64,000 nt of DNA from CALFCX01 sp041650595. GTDB taxonomy: Bacteria; Margulisbacteria; WOR-1; JAKLHX01. The notes below the pieces were generated by a model, which made no database searches, was not told the origin of the DNA, and was given only the letters and a program-made list of their open reading frames with translations. A program made the translations under genes and the position numbers. Shown one piece after another: positions 56,358 to 64,000 of this stretch (position 1 is the first letter of the stretch; each line of letters starts with the position of its first letter). The DNA lies in the NCBI GenBank assembly GCA_041650595.1, contig JBAZKW010000010.1, positions 1-64,000 of the forward strand, in the 5' to 3' direction.

Positions 56358-56763
56358 CTTAAACCGGAATCCAATAACCGGCTGCCCTATCCTCCCGCGT
56401 CCCCACTTGAGTTAACTGTACCTGGTGGTACAGGAATATTAACCTGTTTACCATCGCTTACCCCCGCCATACGGCGAGGCTGGGCTTAGAAATCGACTTA
56501 CCCTGGGCGGACGAACCTTCCCCAGGAAACCGCAGGTTTTCGGCGGACAAGATTCTCACTTGTCTTTTCGCTACTTATGCCGACATTCTCACTTCTATTT
56601 CGTCCATACCGCTTTACAGCGATACTTCGACCTACAATAGAACGCTCCCCTACCAGTCTATTCCGATAAATCGGAATAAAATCCGTAGCTTCGGTGATAT
56701 GCTTTAGCCCCGTTAATTTTCGGCGCGGGATCCCTCGACCAGTGAGCTGTTACGCACTCTTTA

Positions 56764-56798
<35 letters not shown>

Positions 56799-57303
56799 TT
56801 TAGTGACCCCACTTCCTTATCCACTTAGCATATACTTAGGGACCTTAGCTGACGATCCGGGTTGTTTCCCTTTTGCCCACGAAGCTTATCCCTCGCAGAC
56901 TCACTCCCGGGTAATTAACCTGCGGCATTCGGAGTTAGCCAGGATTTGGTAGGCCTTCCGGCCTCCTAGTCCAAACTGTACTCTACCTCCGCAGGTATAG
57001 ACCCCGAGGCTGGCCCTAAAACCATTTCGGGGAGAACTAGCTATCTCTGGGCTCGTTTAGCTTTTCACTGCTATCCTCAGGTCATCACATGACTTTTCAA
57101 CGTCAACGTGTTCGAGCCTCCCCCCGTCTTTCGACGGGGTTCACTCTGCCCAAGGATAGATCGCTCCAGTTTCGAGTCTATTACTAGCAACTTAGCGCCC
57201 AAACATTTAGGACTCGCTTTCGCTGCGGCTCGGCCGTGAATACGGCCTTAACCTTGCTGCTAACAATAAGTCGCCGGCTCATTCTTCAATAGGCACGCCA
57301 TGA

Positions 57304-57589
57304 CCCAGCACTTTCTAATCTTCTAGACTACCTTTAATTCTTTTTTTAAGGTGCCCTAAAGAGTTTCCATAATCTTTTAACATTTGTTCTCTATGTCTGG
57401 CATCTTTGTCAGAAGAATACGCTTCATAATAAACCACCTTATATCCAGGCTTATCAAGTTTATGTTCTTCCATTCTTCTATCCAGATCATTTGTATAGCC
57501 TATATATATGAAATCAGATCTCTCCTTCTTCATAAAATAAACATAGAACAAATGTGCTCACCTCTTTTCGAAAATCAGAAAGTGCTGGG
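57304..57589 (-). mobile_element. 286-bp insertion in 23S helix 25 with GIY-YIG gene
   Basis: Inverted terminal arms CCCAGCACTTTCT and AGAAAGTGCTGGG (13 bp) bound the insertion. It sits between ACCGTATGCCTACAAGCAGTCAGAG and TCATGGCGTGCC. The flanks match 23S helix 25, the classic site of bacterial IVSs. The arms form a stem like that of the other two elements. Unlike typical IVSs, which are empty or encode a helical bundle protein, this one carries an endonuclease-type gene whose stop codon lies in the stem. No group I core is evident. Confidence 0.75.
57315..57551 (-). CDS. GIY-YIG endonuclease-domain protein in a 23S insertion
   Basis: 78 residues: FYVYFMKKERSDFIYIGYTNDLDRRMEEHK, with the GIY (FYVYF) and YIG (IYIGYT) segments and the catalytic Arg in LDRRMEEH. 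Then VVYYEAYSSDKDARHREQMLKDYGN with the metal-binding Glu region (REQML). This is the small UPF0213/YhbQ-like form. Its whole reading frame fits inside the insertion. A GAGGTGAG site lies about 12 bases before the ATG. Nuclease activity would make it a candidate homing enzyme for the insertion; this is untested. Confidence 0.85.
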   Translation of the reverse strand: MFYVYFMKKERSDFIYIGYTNDLDRRMEEHKLDKPGYKVVYYEAYSSDKDARHREQMLKDYGNSLGHLKKRIKGSLED

Positions 57590-58226
57590 CTCTGACTGCT
57601 TGTAGGCATACGGTTTCATGTACTATTTCACTCCCCGCCAGGGGTGCTTTTCACCTTTCCCTCACGGTACTAGTTCGCTATCGGTCTACTTACAGTATTT
57701 AGCCTTGGATGATGGTCCACCCGGATTCCCACAAAATTTCTCGTGTTCCGTGGTACTTGGGAACGTCTAAAAAAGTGCTTACCCTTTCGCTTACATGGCT
57801 ATCACATTCTATGGCATTACTTTCCAGAAAACTTCAGCTAGAATAAGCATTTGTAACTTTTTCCGTGTTCTGTAAAACACGACTAAACGTCCCGCGACAC
57901 CCCGTCAGAAACGCTTACAGGCTATAATCTGACAAGGTTTAGGCTATTTCCATTTCGCTCGCCACTACTTTGGAAATCTCTTTTGATTTCTGTTCCTCAG
58001 GTTACTAAGATGTTTCAGTTGGCCTGGTTGACTCTATTCGTATACAGACATTACTCTGTATGGGTTCTCCCATTCGGAAACCTCCGGATCACAGTTTGTT
58101 TGACAACTCCCCGGAGAGTATCGCCGCCACACGCGTCCTTCATCGCCTGAAGTAGCCTAGGTATCCTCCATATGCCCTTACTATCTTGCCCACAATCACT
58201 TTTTGACACAATGAAGCTCTAAAACA

Positions 58227-58252
58227 AAAAAAGCTGAAGCTTAACGCTTCAT
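58227..58252 (-). terminator. Terminator-like hairpin just upstream of mature 23S
   Basis: Minus strand: TGAAGC, loop, GCTTCA, then AGC and seven T. It lies in the 23S leader, so it must be read through or processed. Confidence 0.4.
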
Positions 58253-58293
58253 CCTTCATGTCTCATGCTTCCGCCTTATTTCTATTTTCAATT

Positions 58294-58322
58294 GCGCGGA
58301 TTACCTTATTTAGTTATCAAGG
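58294..58322 (-). other. 23S processing stem, leader arm with boxA-like sequence
   Basis: CCTTGATAACTAAATAAGGTAATCCGCGC pairs with the trailer arm at 54084-54112. It is preceded by AGTTCCTTGA, as in the 16S leader. Confidence 0.7.
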
Positions 58323-58334
58323 AACTATGGAATT

Positions 58335-58380
58335 CCCTTCGACTCCCCCTCGACATGCTCGGGGTCGCTCAGGGTCCTGA
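58335..58380. repeat. CCCTTCGACTC repeat, copy 2
   Basis: CCCTTCGACTCCCCCTCGACATGCTCGGGGTCGCTCAGGGTCC; related to 53832-53885. Located in the 23S leader. Confidence 0.7.
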
Positions 58381-58385
58381 AGACG

Positions 58386-58409
58386 AAAAAAAAGCGCACT
58401 TCAGCGCTT
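58386..58409 (-). terminator. Terminator-like hairpin in the 23S leader
   Basis: Minus strand: AAGCGC, loop TGAAGT, GCGCTT, then a run of T, about 55 bases downstream of the promoter. It could be an attenuator or require boxA/Nus antitermination. Confidence 0.55.
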
Positions 58410-58468
58410 TAATTAAGGGACTGAAGTGTTTCCCTCGGGTCAGGTCTTATCTTTCGTCATACGTGTTA

Positions 58469-58497
58469 ACTATACAATATATAAAATATCGTGTCAA
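58469..58497 (-). promoter_or_regulatory. 23S-5S operon promoter
   Basis: TTGACA (58492-58497), 17 bases, TATAGT (58469-58474). Confidence 0.85.
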
Positions 58498-58529
58498 GCG
58501 GACATTTCGGCTGCTCGCATATAAAAAGG

Positions 58530-58557
58530 TGAAATTTCCATAAATATCCGTCGAGAA
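58530..58557 (+). promoter_or_regulatory. Sigma-28-like promoter for the 285-residue protein
   Basis: TGAAATTT, 14 bases, CGAGAA, 31 bases before the ATG at 58589. Confidence 0.65.
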
Positions 58558-58588
58558 CAAAATAGACGCACTTTATAAGGAGATATTG

Positions 58589-59446
58589 ATGAAAGTATAT
58601 GGGGGCCGAGGTCCAGGAGGAAGAAGAGGCATGTTGCCTCGTCCGACCGGAGGAGGCAATGCAGCAGGTCGATTTTTCGTAGACCTTAGACCGGAAGCCT
58701 TAAAACAAGGTGCTCATGCCGCTATTTTGGACGGCACTATCTCGGTAAGAGATGCAGTCTTAAAGCTTAACCATATGGAACCTGCCGAGAGGATAGATCT
58801 GCTAACGAGTCCGAATATGCCAGTGGAGAGGGCTGTGTCATATGTCTTTGATGATTTAATGGCCTTCCGCGACAGGATAGCATTGTTCGTTGAAATGCCG
58901 TCTGATAATGCCGCTACACTGCTATGCAATTCTGCAGTATCGCATCAAGACAGAATGGATGTCCTGACGGCAAGCATGATGAGAGATGAAAAAGTGGCAG
59001 ATATTGTCTCCAGCTCCATGATGCCGGATACAATAAAATTACAGATACTGGAAGACCGCTCATTGGGATTAAGCACACGCGCGGAAATACTTAACCGCGA
59101 AGCTGTTTCAATAGATGATGTCACCGTAAAAATGATCATGTCAAATTGCCTCGACTTTTATGAGAAAGGTGAGCTGATGGACAGGCTTGAACCCGAAAGG
59201 ATTGTTGCAATATATTCGCACAAATTGTTCAATCCGGAACATATTGCTTTTTCTATATATATGTTGGCAATGCCTTCTTTCTCTGCACCTAAGATCGCTG
59301 CCGCTTTTGATCTCGATATTATTCCGGAAGACAGGATCCGCATGCTGCTGCAATATCTCGGTCGTAAAGGGCATGACTCTCAAAGAAAACAGGCCGCAAT
59401 CCTTGCTGCTATGGAAGACCGCGAAAAAGCGCAACGATTGGGATAA
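58589..59446 (+). CDS. Helical-repeat protein of the sigma-28-like regulon
   Basis: 285 residues from the ATG at 58589 (AAGGAG 6 bases upstream; an adjacent TTG could also be used). The Gly/Arg-rich N-terminus (MKVYGGRGPGGRRGMLPRP) is followed by helical repeats of about 20-25 residues (MEPAERIDLLTSPNMP, SHQDRMDVLTASMMRD, PDTIKLQILEDRSLGL). No signal peptide or known catalytic motif. 21 bases precede the next gene (59468), probably an operon. Confidence 0.75.
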   Translation: MKVYGGRGPGGRRGMLPRPTGGGNAAGRFFVDLRPEALKQGAHAAILDGTISVRDAVLKLNHMEPAERIDLLTSPNMPVERAVSYVFDDLMAFRDRIALFVEMPSDNAATLLCNSAVSHQDRMDVLTASMMRDEKVADIVSSSMMPDTIKLQILEDRSLGLSTRAEILNREAVSIDDVTVKMIMSNCLDFYEKGELMDRLEPERIVAIYSHKLFNPEHIAFSIYMLAMPSFSAPKIAAAFDLDIIPEDRIRMLLQYLGRKGHDSQRKQAAILAAMEDREKAQRLG

Positions 59447-59467
59447 TCACTAGAAATAGAAAGATCA

Positions 59468-60367
59468 ATGACCACAAACACCGTTGTTTTTAAAGTCGGC
59501 GGCATTGAAAGGTCCGCCCGCATGTACAGGGTCGACCTATCAGTTTTGCGGCTGGGCAAAATGGTCCCGCTCAGACCTTTGATCGATGAAAGCGTCATTG
59601 ACAGGATATTATTCCCTTCTGCCGCAAAAATGTTCTTTGATAAAGGGATATTAATACGAGCACAAGATAATGCGCAAAAACTTGTTCTTAACACAAAAAA
59701 TCTAAGGGATTTTATTACACAACAAAACGGAATCAAAGAAATGCGCGATAAAGGTTTTCGTTCAAGGTCAAGCGCGCATGCTTTAAGTGCAGTGACCGGC
59801 CGGCTCACCAATAATCTTTCCTCAATATATGGAGAGTTGCATAAAGAAGCCGCGGAAGCGCTTTGGTACTTATCAAAAAACGATTTAAAAAAATGGAACG
59901 AAATAAAGAGGACTATGATGGATCCGTTTTTCACAAGAATGAACCTCAGCGGACTATTGATAAGCCCTCCGATATTAACGCCGCCCCCCAGCGCGCTATG
60001 GCTTGCAGGGGGATTTGTTGCGGCGGAATTACTACCACATCTTTTAGGTTTTAAACACGACGCGGTGATAAGCGGTATTTTGATGTTATTGGTCGCCGGA
60101 GCATATTTTTACGCACCTTTGCATCAAAACAGATCGATCCGCAGAATGTGGAGTAGCCAATTAGTGCCCATTAATTTCAAAAATGTTATTGTCAGTAAAG
60201 ACACCTTTCTTGTGATACGCGGATCAAGCGCACACCATCTATGTGAAGGCACTGATGCAAGCAAAATTGATGCCGCTATCGAACGCGGAAGAAGGCTGAT
60301 GTATTACTCCGCTTTTTATCCGGACCTGGAAGAAGCAGAGATGTTCGAACCGTTCTTTTTCAAATAA
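59468..60367 (+). CDS. Two-span membrane protein, paralogue A
   Basis: 299 residues. Shared architecture with 61491-62375 and 62420-63340. Basic N-terminus RSARMYRVDLSVLRL, helical RLTNNLSSIYGELHKEAAEALWYLSKNDLKKWNEIKRTMMDP, then MNLSGLLISP. Two hydrophobic spans follow (about 178-197, 199-220), then a short five-residue-periodic tail (INFKNVIVSKDTF). Here the pentapeptide-like tail is shortest. No catalytic motif. Function unknown. Confidence 0.75.
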   Translation: MTTNTVVFKVGGIERSARMYRVDLSVLRLGKMVPLRPLIDESVIDRILFPSAAKMFFDKGILIRAQDNAQKLVLNTKNLRDFITQQNGIKEMRDKGFRSRSSAHALSAVTGRLTNNLSSIYGELHKEAAEALWYLSKNDLKKWNEIKRTMMDPFFTRMNLSGLLISPPILTPPPSALWLAGGFVAAELLPHLLGFKHDAVISGILMLLVAGAYFYAPLHQNRSIRRMWSSQLVPINFKNVIVSKDTFLVIRGSSAHHLCEGTDASKIDAAIERGRRLMYYSAFYPDLEEAEMFEPFFFK

Positions 60368-60389
60368 TCCAACAACATCTATTTTATGA

Positions 60390-60417
60390 TGAAATTTCCG
60401 ATAAAATCAATCGATAT
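60390..60417 (+). promoter_or_regulatory. Sigma-28-like promoter for the oxidoreductase gene
   Basis: TGAAATTT, 14 bases, CGATAT, 44 bases before the ATG at 60462. Confidence 0.75.
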
Positions 60418-60461
60418 GAAAATGACCGGATTTTATACAAATATCGGGAGGCAATAATTAA

Positions 60462-61460
60462 ATGGCTGTTCAAGCACCAGGACGGGTATTAAGGGCGGCA
60501 TTGATCGGTTGCTCGGGAATAGGCGTAAAGCACGCAGAAGCTTACAGATTCTGTAAGAATATTCAGCTTGCAGCAGTTGTAGATCTGCAGAGGGAAAGTG
60601 CGGACAGGCTTGCAGGATTGCATAACGTTAAAGCGTATTACGATGTTGAAGATGTTCTTGGAAATCCGACTATTGATGTTATCGATATCGCGGCGCCTAC
60701 CAAATTTCATATGCTTATCGCAACTGATGCCGCAAGAGCCGGCCAGCACTGTATCTGCGAAAAACCCATTGCAACAAATTACTTAGAATACCAAATGATG
60801 GCCGATGCTTTTAGACAGTCAGGAACTACTTTGGGAGGCATTTTTCAGCACCGTTTTTCTGACGAGGCAATGGAATTAGCAAGAAAGATAAAAGTATCAG
60901 AACTCGGCTATAACCTGAAAGCATCCAGCACTACAAAGTGGTTTAGAGACGACGCTTATTGGCTCGCTCCAGGCCGCGCAATGGCCGGCGGTGGAGTTTT
61001 GACGGTCCACGCGATCCACGCCATAGATCTGGTTATGAATCTGCTTGGTGAACCTGTCTCGGTCACCGCATCCGTTGACAATACCGGACAACCGGAAGGT
61101 GTTGAAGTGGAACATACAGGAACCGCAAAGATTATTTTCAAAAGCGGGGCTACTGCCGATGTTTACGCCACAACCCGTGCATGGAGCCCAAAATATCCTT
61201 CTCCCGGCCAGCCATTAAACTTCATGGATATAGATGAAAGGCATCAAATTGCTGTGACCGGAAGTAACAGCAATGTAATGTTTGAAACGCCTCCGCAGCC
61301 GCTGGTAGAGCTTTTCGCCAGAAATCTTGATAGCTTCGCAGGCTCTATCCTTGCAGAAGAGCCTCCTGCCGTTTCCCTCGATAGCGCCTGGCAGACTATT
61401 TGGCTGATCAAAAAGATGTACGAATCCGCAAAAAATGGCGGAGCATCAGTGGCGATTTAA
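60462..61460 (+). CDS. Gfo/Idh/MocA-family oxidoreductase
   Basis: 332 residues. NAD(P)-binding ALIGCSGIGVKHAEAY at about 12-27, then DIAAPTKFHMLIATDAARAGQHCICEKPIATN with the conserved EKP. QHRFSDEAMELA and GGGVLTVHAIHAIDLVMNLLG with the catalytic-site His-x3-Asp follow. Members oxidise or isomerise sugars and inositols; the substrate cannot be read from sequence. GGGAGG ribosome site. It lies in the cluster of membrane paralogues and shares their promoter type, suggesting a regulon-specific sugar metabolite. Confidence 0.88.
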   Translation: MAVQAPGRVLRAALIGCSGIGVKHAEAYRFCKNIQLAAVVDLQRESADRLAGLHNVKAYYDVEDVLGNPTIDVIDIAAPTKFHMLIATDAARAGQHCICEKPIATNYLEYQMMADAFRQSGTTLGGIFQHRFSDEAMELARKIKVSELGYNLKASSTTKWFRDDAYWLAPGRAMAGGGVLTVHAIHAIDLVMNLLGEPVSVTASVDNTGQPEGVEVEHTGTAKIIFKSGATADVYATTRAWSPKYPSPGQPLNFMDIDERHQIAVTGSNSNVMFETPPQPLVELFARNLDSFAGSILAEEPPAVSLDSAWQTIWLIKKMYESAKNGGASVAI

Positions 61461-61490
61461 ACAGTGAAAGATTGAATAAGGAGCAAAGTG

Positions 61491-62375
61491 ATGGCAAGAA
61501 CAAGCGAGATCGGTTTTGGCAGATACGCAAGAATGTACAATGTAAGGCCGGTAATACAAGCTGAAAAACTCAGCTATCAAAGCCTTGAATCCGCGGAAAG
61601 AAGCGGCCGGCTTACTCCTGCAATACAAAGATCTTCGTTATACGGTGTGCTTGAGATGCAGGGTATTGTTGAAAAAACAAGTGCCGGCATAGATCATTTA
61701 CATCTTGGGCCATTGCAGAAATTTATTGGAACAACAAGTCCATCTTGGCGGAAACAAATGGGATTAAAAACAAGGACAAGAGACGCATCGGACGCATATG
61801 ATGCTATTGTCGGACGGCTAGATAGACACACCTTAAGGATGATTCTTGAATCTAAATATGGTGCACACCACGACTTAGCAGACAGAGCCCTTCAGTGCCT
61901 TGCGCATCATCTTTTGAATCCTTATAAAGACTATAAAACGCAGTTGGATGAGGCCGGAGTTGCACTGGACCTGAGCGGGATGATGTTTTCCCCTTCAGCA
62001 TGGAAGGTCCCTGTCAGATTAAGATCACTGTCAATCCCCCTTGCACTCGAACTTGTGATGGGAGCATCATATTATTTACATGATTTTCATGATTATCAGA
62101 CGGCATTTTTTATGTTTGGCATCGGAGGACTGGCAGGAGCAGTAGCTTCCTTGGTTGTATCCATGCCAAAAAGACCGTCCTTCGCTTTTGTCAACCTAAA
62201 GAATACGGATCTTACAAATGCATGTTTCGGGTACGCGGATTTTACCGGCGTCGGGCTCAAGGGTGCCATAACAAAGGAACTAAACACATCCGGAACAATA
62301 GGACTGGAAAAGAATCTTGCATCATGGACCGATGCTGAATTTAAGCAACATTTTGATAACGATGATCCCATGTGA
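61491..62375 (+). CDS. Two-span membrane protein, paralogue B
   Basis: 294 residues from ATG 61491 (AAGGAG 7 bases upstream). N-terminus GRYARMYNVRPVIQAEKLSYQSL, helical RLDRHTLRMILESKYGAHHDLADRALQCL, VALDLSGMMFSP, then two spans (about 180-200, 204-226). A clear pentapeptide-like tail follows (FVNLKNTDLTNACFGYADFTGVGLKGAI) with Leu/Phe every five residues. Paralogous to A and C. Confidence 0.75.
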   Translation: MARTSEIGFGRYARMYNVRPVIQAEKLSYQSLESAERSGRLTPAIQRSSLYGVLEMQGIVEKTSAGIDHLHLGPLQKFIGTTSPSWRKQMGLKTRTRDASDAYDAIVGRLDRHTLRMILESKYGAHHDLADRALQCLAHHLLNPYKDYKTQLDEAGVALDLSGMMFSPSAWKVPVRLRSLSIPLALELVMGASYYLHDFHDYQTAFFMFGIGGLAGAVASLVVSMPKRPSFAFVNLKNTDLTNACFGYADFTGVGLKGAITKELNTSGTIGLEKNLASWTDAEFKQHFDNDDPM

Positions 62376-62419
62376 CACCAATACCGCGATAAAAATCCCT
62401 AAGGATAAAAAAATATCCG

Positions 62420-63340
62420 ATGCATAAAACTTTGACTTTTGTTGATTCGGTCAATGGCCCCCGTCAGTTGAGAATGGCCCGTATCAATCCGGTGATTCTT
62501 CGGAATGATTGTGTGATAAGGATCCCCGTGCACGAAGACAATTCCGAAATAGGCCTTTCCGCAAAAACTTTTGGCCTGCTTGAAACAAGAGAGATCATCG
62601 CAAAAAAAGGTGCTGTTTATAGTCTTAACACAGAATACCTTTCGCGTTTTTTGAAAGAAGATGGCATTGACGCCAAGATGGATGAAAGCGGATTTGCAAG
62701 CCGCAAGAGGACTTTAGAAGACCGCATGGAAGCCTTCATCGGACGCATGACGAAAAACCTCACATCAGAATACGGAATGCTGTCAGAATCGAAATACGGA
62801 AATCAGCATGATAGCGTGATAGATGCGGTCATGTGCCTTATTAACAGAGATATTAAAGGTTGGAACGATATCAAGAATGGCATCCTGGACCCTCACGAAA
62901 TATCGGTCGATTTGAGCGGCATGCATCTTTTTCGCGTGCTTTCAGTTCCGAGACCTCTTAGACGAACAGTATACGCAGCATGTATTTTTTTAACGGCCGC
63001 GGCTGCAATTTCTGAGCATAATTTACTTCCCATAATGATCCCAATTGACATTGTTATTGTTTTAACATTACTTCTTAACAAGCACAGGATTAACTTCCCC
63101 GTATTTAGTGTTAAAAACAATGCAAGCTTCTGGTGGCCTTTTATAGAAGTCAATTTCCAAAATATCATAGCAAACAAGACCACATTCTCACATATTAATT
63201 TTTACAATTGCGAATTTAACGGTGCACAGCTTAACAATGTCACTTTTCTCCGCTGCGGAATCAACCGATCTGATCTTGCTGCAGCAACGCTAATAAACAC
63301 GACCTTTACAGACTGCAGAAAAATACCCACCTCTCACTGA
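62420..63340 (+). CDS. Two-span membrane protein, paralogue C, with pentapeptide tail
   Basis: 306 residues. N-terminus RQLRMARINPVILRND, helical RMTKNLTSEYGMLSESKYGNQHDSVIDAVMCL, VDLSGMHLFRV, two spans (about 174-194, 195-214). The longest five-residue-repeat tail of the three follows (IEVNFQNIIANKTTFSHINFYNCEFNGAQLNNVTFLRCGINRSDL). Weak ribosome site (AAGGAT 13 bases upstream). The stop codon overlaps the next promoter. Confidence 0.75.
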   Translation: MHKTLTFVDSVNGPRQLRMARINPVILRNDCVIRIPVHEDNSEIGLSAKTFGLLETREIIAKKGAVYSLNTEYLSRFLKEDGIDAKMDESGFASRKRTLEDRMEAFIGRMTKNLTSEYGMLSESKYGNQHDSVIDAVMCLINRDIKGWNDIKNGILDPHEISVDLSGMHLFRVLSVPRPLRRTVYAACIFLTAAAAISEHNLLPIMIPIDIVIVLTLLLNKHRINFPVFSVKNNASFWWPFIEVNFQNIIANKTTFSHINFYNCEFNGAQLNNVTFLRCGINRSDLAAATLINTTFTDCRKIPTSH

Positions 63341-63365
63341 GATTTACTGCATTTTCGGTCGATAT
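63338..63365 (+). promoter_or_regulatory. Sigma-28-like promoter for the Cys4 protein
   Basis: TGAGATTT, 14 bases, CGATAT, 23 bases before the ATG at 63389. Confidence 0.65.
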
Positions 63366-63388
63366 CTATATGTAGGGGGGTGGCAACA

Positions 63389-63613
63389 ATGGAAGATCTT
63401 AATTGCGAAGAGATGTCCGGCGTCCGCCTCGAAGGAAGGGCCGACCAGGCTCATCTGGAAACCGTAAATAACAGCGGCGAGATGTGTCCGTACTTCGAAA
63501 AGGTAAAATGCCATTTCCCGCGGCTGTCATACGGCTTTTGCAGCGGATGTCCCAGATTGATGCCGGAAAACCTTTTGACAAAGGCCGCGCCCTCTATCAA
63601 TATAGTCGAATAA
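63389..63613 (+). CDS. Small four-cysteine protein
   Basis: 74 residues from ATG 63389 (GGGGGG 8 bases upstream; a GTG at 63380 is the alternative). CPYFEKVKCHF ... FCSGCPRLM places four cysteines as C-x7-C ... C-x2-C, a possible zinc ribbon or knuckle. Acidic N-terminus. No family recognised. Convergent with the receiver-domain gene by 2 bases. Confidence 0.7.
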   Translation: MEDLNCEEMSGVRLEGRADQAHLETVNNSGEMCPYFEKVKCHFPRLSYGFCSGCPRLMPENLLTKAAPSINIVE

Positions 63614-63615
63614 GT

Positions 63616-63975
63616 TCAGTGGATATATTTCTGGATGATGCTTAAAATGGAATCGTTTTTGAAAGGCTTCATCAGTACTTCGTCGCCGCCAACATCAAAA
63701 CATTTATCTACCTGCCTGGGAACATTGAGCGCCGTGATAAAGATCACGGGCAGGTGCTTTGTCAAAGGATTCGCTTTTATTTTTCTGCATATCTCATAGC
63801 CGTCCACTTTTGGCAGCATGATATCAAGAAAGACCATCTTTGGCTTATCATTTTGCAAAACATACAGCGCCTCTTCCCCGCTGCGCACGCAATGGATATC
63901 CAGGTGGAGGGCTTTTAACCTTTCTATAAACAATTCCGTCTGATCTTCGTTGTCCTCAACCAGTAAAATATCCAT
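63616..63975 (-). CDS. Stand-alone response-regulator receiver protein
   Basis: 119 residues, one CheY-like receiver domain. ILLVEDNEDQTELF gives the acidic pair (E7, D8); MVFLDIMLPKVDGYEI gives the phospho-acceptor Asp near 52. VIFITAL contains the conserved Thr, and VLMKPFK the Lys. No output domain, so it signals by protein contact. GGGGAGG ribosome site upstream. No partner kinase is visible in the window. Confidence 0.92.
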   Translation of the reverse strand: MDILLVEDNEDQTELFIERLKALHLDIHCVRSGEEALYVLQNDKPKMVFLDIMLPKVDGYEICRKIKANPLTKHLPVIFITALNVPRQVDKCFDVGGDEVLMKPFKNDSILSIIQKYIH

Positions 63976-64000
63976 AATTGTCCTCCCCTTTCCTTACGCG

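Noticed and set aside
57384..57605. Plus-strand frame opposite the GIY-YIG gene
   Set aside because: Antisense shadow of the GIY-YIG frame; its product lacks motifs.

Overview
The window looks like a gene-dense chromosomal segment of a diderm bacterium. It encodes a predicted outer-membrane beta-barrel, a lipoprotein-like protein and an M23 peptidase. The 16S 3' end carries a normal anti-Shine-Dalgarno sequence. I cannot place the organism from the sequence alone. The mix of unlinked and interrupted rRNA genes, LPAGRQ and TCATTGCGAG repeats, and many unknown protein families suggests an uncultured candidate lineage. A Margulisbacteria/WOR-1-type relative is only a guess.

Layout. 0-1.7 kb: a truncated AlbA/Schlafen-type gene, an ORF6N gene and an ORF6N remnant, all marked by short dispersed repeats. 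1.7-3.8 kb: a stand-alone 16S rRNA gene (minus strand) with its own promoter, processing stem and terminator. 3.9-16.4 kb: mostly unknown proteins, plus an M23 peptidase, a membrane/nucleotidyltransferase/PHP operon and bioA. 16.4-23.7 kb: a membrane protein, lipoamide dehydrogenase, a GT4 fusion, GH130 and a GalE-like epimerase. 23.8-32.7 kb: a frameshifted HEXXH protein and the biotin genes bioD, bioC, a bioH-like esterase, bioF and bioB, interleaved with plus-strand unknown genes. 32.8-38.7 kb: homospermidine synthase, a PLP decarboxylase, glucan phosphorylase and D-lactate dehydrogenase. 38.8-45.2 kb: a lipoprotein, a GH-like protein, an SrkA-like kinase, an EF-hand-like protein and pabB. 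45.3-50.6 kb: a four-gene secreted/chaperone-like/usher-like operon. 50.6-53.7 kb: unknown proteins and a DUF5674 pair. 53.8-58.5 kb: a 23S-5S operon (minus strand) with a group I intron (LAGLIDADG), a helix-25 insertion carrying a GIY-YIG gene, and a 96-bp IVS. 58.5-63.9 kb: a cluster of unknown paralogues with a Gfo/Idh oxidoreductase, a Cys4 small protein and a receiver-domain protein.

Two patterns tie the window together. (1) Sixteen genes or operons, most of unknown function, are preceded by the same element: TGAAATTT, exactly 14 bases, then CGATA(A/T) or a close variant. Two weaker ACAAGTTT-N14-CGA copies bring the total to 18. The geometry equals that of sigma-28 (FliA/SigD/WhiG) promoters, so these genes probably form one regulon. 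It includes three divergent promoter pairs, and most members have good Shine-Dalgarno sites. Ordinary metabolic genes instead often have a sigma-70-like -10 box only 6-11 bases before the ATG, which implies leaderless or near-leaderless mRNAs. (2) Three rRNA insertions or spacers share one terminal stem (GCACTTTCT / AGAAAGTGC). They are the GIY-YIG insertion in 23S helix 25, a 96-bp IVS elsewhere in 23S, and a 96-bp element in the 16S trailer. This points to a mobile rRNA intervening-sequence family.
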